Assembly (NCBI RefSeq): GCF_000406105.1
Contig: NZ_CM001974.1
Coordinates: forward strand, 1,282,968 to 1,298,801
Direction of reading: 5' to 3'
DNA from: Dickeya chrysanthemi NCPPB 402
Lineage (GTDB): Bacteria > Pseudomonadota > Gammaproteobacteria > Enterobacterales > Enterobacteriaceae
DNA: 15,834 nucleotides
Shown here: one piece after another, positions 13,807 to 15,834 of the stretch
Numbering within the stretch: position 1 is the stretch's first letter
Layout of the letters: every line of letters starts with the position of its first letter
The notes under the pieces: generated by a model
What the model saw: the letters and a program-made list of their open reading frames with translations, nothing else
What the model was told of the DNA's origin: nothing
Database searches by the model: none
Position numbers and translations under genes: made by a program

Positions 13807-15282
13807 TTATTCAGCGATGACCGCTTGGTCGCGCCCCTGACGTTTAGCCTGATACAGTGCTTTATCGGCGCGTTGCACCAGGTGGTCGATACTTTCACCT
13901 GGGTGAGATTCCGCTATGCCGCAACTGATGGTCAGGTTAATGACCTGATGTTGATGCGACACCAGCGCAAAGCGGATGGCCCGGCGTATCTTCTCGGCAA
14001 TAAAATGGGCCTGAGAATGTGAGCAATCTGCCAGCAGCAGTACGAACTCTTCACCCCCCCAGCGGCAGGCGGAGTCTGTTTTGCGAATCGTCCGCTGTAT
14101 TAATCGCGCGGTGCGCACTAATACCCGGTCGCCGACGTGATGTCCGTACTGGTCGTTGATTTTTTTAAAATAATCCAGATCAATCAGAATGATGGAAAAG
14201 GTACGGTGCTGCGTTGATTGCTTTATCCGCAGGGTGCGAAAAACGTATTCAAATGCCTGCCGGTTCATCAGGCCGGTTAGTTTATCGGTGGTCGCCATCA
14301 GCTCAAGCCGCCGCTGGTAGGCGCCTATTGTCAGCCAGATCAACAACAGCATGGCGACGCTGACGGTAATGCTGATAGCGGTATTCTTCAGCAAGGTGGA
14401 CCACAACTGCCGGTCGTGCGGCGTGCTGTTTTGTTCAACCATCAGCTTCCAGCCGAACTCCGGGATGATACGGGTATTCAAAAAGATGTTTTCGTTATTT
14501 AACGCGTACTGATAGTTGCCGCCCGGCGACGTCAGGATTTGGGTGGCCAGCGGCTGTAACCCCGGCTGTTGGTGAATATTGAGCGCACGATGAAAATTCC
14601 TGCTGTGTAGCATGACGTCGCCGTTTTCATCGATAAGGTAGATGGTGCGGTTGTAGCGTTGCTCATACGTTTCAATCAACTGAGTGACCCGTTGCACTGG
14701 CAGGCCGACGCCGGTGACGCCGAGGAATTGGCCGTTATAGTCGAGTACCTTGTAATTAATGAAAATATCCATCCGGGTGCGGTTCTCCGGATCAACGCCG
14801 ATTTCAATGTCGTAAGGCTCGTTATCCTGTGCGTTCTTGATATCGAAAAACCATTGATCATCCGGAGATTGCTCGGAAAGCGTGTGAGTTATTTTTTCCG
14901 GATCGTAATAGCGCCGGGTATTATTGGAGACGAAAAAGGAAACCACAGTGTAAAAACGCCGGTCGATTTCCCGCAGGTAGCGGATCATCGCCTGCGGATC
15001 CGTCTCATTGGACAACACCCAGTCTTTTACGAAGGTGTCGTGCGCCATCAACGACGAAATGAAAATGGGGTTCAACAGATCTCGCTGAATTTCGGAATAG
15101 ACATTATCGCTGGTAAGCGGCAACGAGCTTTCTGAAATCTCATCGAACAGCGAGTGACGGGCAACCTGATAACTGCTCCAACTGATCACGAAAAATGCGC
15201 TCAGTAACATGCAGGAAAACAGGATGGCGGCCCGTTTTTTGTTCATCCAATAGGTATGGGAAGTATGAGAAAAGGGCAACAC
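13807..15282 (-). CDS. Membrane-bound diguanylate cyclase with periplasmic dCACHE-like sensor
   Basis: Numbered from Met MNKKRAAIL (ATG at 15246), the protein has a membrane helix at about 6-24, a periplasmic sensor of about 260 residues (25-288) resembling a double CACHE domain, a second helix at about 289-310, and a GGDEF domain from about 318. The active-site motif is GGEEF (397-401) with DLDYFKKINDQYGHHVGD upstream. RKTD (388-391), five residues before GGEEF, is an intact inhibitory I-site. It should make cyclic di-GMP from two GTP in response to a periplasmic ligand and be product-inhibited. The start is uncertain. GTG at 15282 has AGAGGA four bases upstream and adds 12 residues, while ATG at 15246 lacks a ribosome binding site. 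No phosphodiesterase neighbour is seen. It appears complete. Confidence 0.9.
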   Translation of the reverse strand: MLPFSHTSHTYWMNKKRAAILFSCMLLSAFFVISWSSYQVARHSLFDEISESSLPLTSDNVYSEIQRDLLNPIFISSLMAHDTFVKDWVLSNETDPQAMIRYLREIDRRFYTVVSFFVSNNTRRYYDPEKITHTLSEQSPDDQWFFDIKNAQDNEPYDIEIGVDPENRTRMDIFINYKVLDYNGQFLGVTGVGLPVQRVTQLIETYEQRYNRTIYLIDENGDVMLHSRNFHRALNIHQQPGLQPLATQILTSPGGNYQYALNNENIFLNTRIIPEFGWKLMVEQNSTPHDRQLWSTLLKNTAISITVSVAMLLLIWLTIGAYQRRLELMATTDKLTGLMNRQAFEYVFRTLRIKQSTQHRTFSIILIDLDYFKKINDQYGHHVGDRVLVRTARLIQRTIRKTDSACRWGGEEFVLLLADCSHSQAHFIAEKIRRAIRFALVSHQHQVINLTISCGIAESHPGESIDHLVQRADKALYQAKRQGRDQAVIAE

Positions 15283-15303
15283 GGCATCCTCTGGCGGCTG
15301 CCT

Positions 15304-15347
15304 GCCGACATGTCGCCGGAAGGCATTGATGCAAAATGCCGACATGT
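15304..15347. promoter_or_regulatory. Direct repeat GCCGACATGT upstream of the diguanylate cyclase
   Basis: GCCGACATGT occurs at 15304-15313 and 15338-15347, 34 bp apart start to start, close to three helical turns. Each copy contains the dyad ACATGT. It is a possible regulator-binding pair in the upstream region of the cyclase, with no known match from memory. Confidence 0.35.
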
Positions 15348-15372
15348 TAATGAAGTTAGCCCATAACGCCAA

Positions 15373-15635
15373 TCACTGTATGCTTTCCATCGTGTTTTCT
15401 GTTCAAACTGGGGGCTACTCGGCTTTACGCCTATATTTCATCCTTCAGTTGTTTAAGCGCACAGCCTTGCTGTGGGTTTCATTTGGGGAGGCGCCTTTCT
15501 TGAACCACGGATCCCACGGTAAGCATCCTGCTAAACCGACCTCTTTATTTTTAGAGATCTTCCAACATTGATTAAAAACCAACACCCTGTAATTTGAAAT
15601 ATGACGGTTATATGACGGGTATAGTCTGGATATTC
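15373..15635. other. Intergenic region without recognisable gene
   Basis: No gene is supported on either strand. A short open frame reaching 15571 on the plus strand lacks any family resemblance and a ribosome binding site. ATATGACGG is repeated at 15599 and 15610. Confidence 0.4.
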
Positions 15636-15674
15636 ATGCAACCTACCCCTGAATTTAAGGAAGAAGCTGTTCGG
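15636..15674 (+). pseudogene. Trace of an IS3-type transposase OrfA N-terminus
   Basis: The 13 codons reading MQPTPEFKEEAVR, ended by TAG, resemble the start of IS3-family OrfA proteins (typically xxPEFKxEAVRLV). A +1 shift would continue with VENCVSAA, loosely like the next family residues. No further transposase or inverted repeats are visible in the window. The trace is short and the assignment tentative. Confidence 0.4.
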
Positions 15675-15742
15675 TAGAGAACTGTGTAAGTGCGGCTATG
15701 CCGCTGCTACTTAATGTAGGTTGATGTCTATTTACTTCGAGA

Positions 15743-15765
15743 TGGTACGCCCTACAGGATTCGAA
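15743..15765 (-). repeat. 3' fragment of a tRNA-Arg gene, candidate attachment site
   Basis: On the minus strand the 23 nt read TTCGAATCCTG followed by TAGGGCGTACCA. This is the T-loop, T-stem 3' strand, acceptor 3' strand and CCA end of a tRNA. It differs from remembered E. coli tRNA-Arg (argU/argX type) 3' ends at three positions. Homology stops at the T-loop, and no D-arm or anticodon arm exists 5' of it. Such tRNA 3' scars are typical att sites of integrated elements. Confidence 0.5.
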
Positions 15766-15834
15766 TTAGTCACGTATCTATATTGATATAAAAGGATTTT
15801 CACCAGTTCGAGAAACGTAGTGGCCCCCACCCCC

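Noticed and set aside
15326..15571. 81-codon plus-strand frame
   Set aside because: No ribosome binding site, no recognisable motif, and it overlaps the upstream region of the diguanylate cyclase.

Overview
The window looks like chromosome of a soft-rot enterobacterium, most likely Dickeya. The clearest marker is a secreted pectate lyase with an N-terminal fibronectin-type domain and a C-terminal PL3 domain (the PelI architecture). The other recognisable genes (rspA, rspB, ydfJ, ydfI, roxA and yjfB types) are enterobacterial, and the intergenic repeats resemble those I remember from Dickeya and Pectobacterium. The species is an inference from memory, not from a search.

Bases 1-4576 (minus strand) hold a sugar-acid cluster in the order rspA, rspB, ydfJ-type transporter, ydfI-type dehydrogenase (cut by the window start). 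This is the order I recall for the E. coli rspAB-ydfJI locus. Together they suggest uptake of an aldonate, oxidation at C5, reduction to D-mannonate and dehydration to 2-keto-3-deoxygluconate. A 147-bp MITE-like palindromic repeat and a hairpin lie between rspB and the transporter. Divergently, across a 297-bp intergenic region with a candidate GntR-type operator and three tandem 16-bp repeats, lies a GldA/HcxA-type metal-dependent dehydrogenase (4874-5968).

Convergent with that gene, and sharing a bidirectional terminator, is pelI (6108-7148, minus). Upstream of pelI are a KdgR-box-like sequence and about 570 bp of AT-rich DNA without genes but with strong hairpins. Next come a 109-bp palindromic repeat, a decayed fragment of a MalK-type ABC ATPase, the small motility-associated gene yjfB with a near-consensus FliA (sigma-28) promoter, and roxA, the ribosomal protein L16 arginine hydroxylase.

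From 10155 onward there is an orphan ArsR-family regulator with the cysteine spacing of persulfide sensors. A LysR regulator then faces a two-gene unit made of a Sec-exported SnoaL-like protein and a Tat-exported aldo/keto reductase. A membrane diguanylate cyclase with a periplasmic sensor domain follows on the minus strand. The last 200 bases hold a transposase-like N-terminal trace and a 23-nt stretch matching the 3' end of a tRNA-Arg, which may mark the edge of an integrated element.

I see no clearly new defence or mobile system. The least ordinary items are the LysR / exported SnoaL / Tat aldo-keto reductase module, the orphan persulfide-type ArsR, the FliA promoter of yjfB, and the tRNA scar at the right end.
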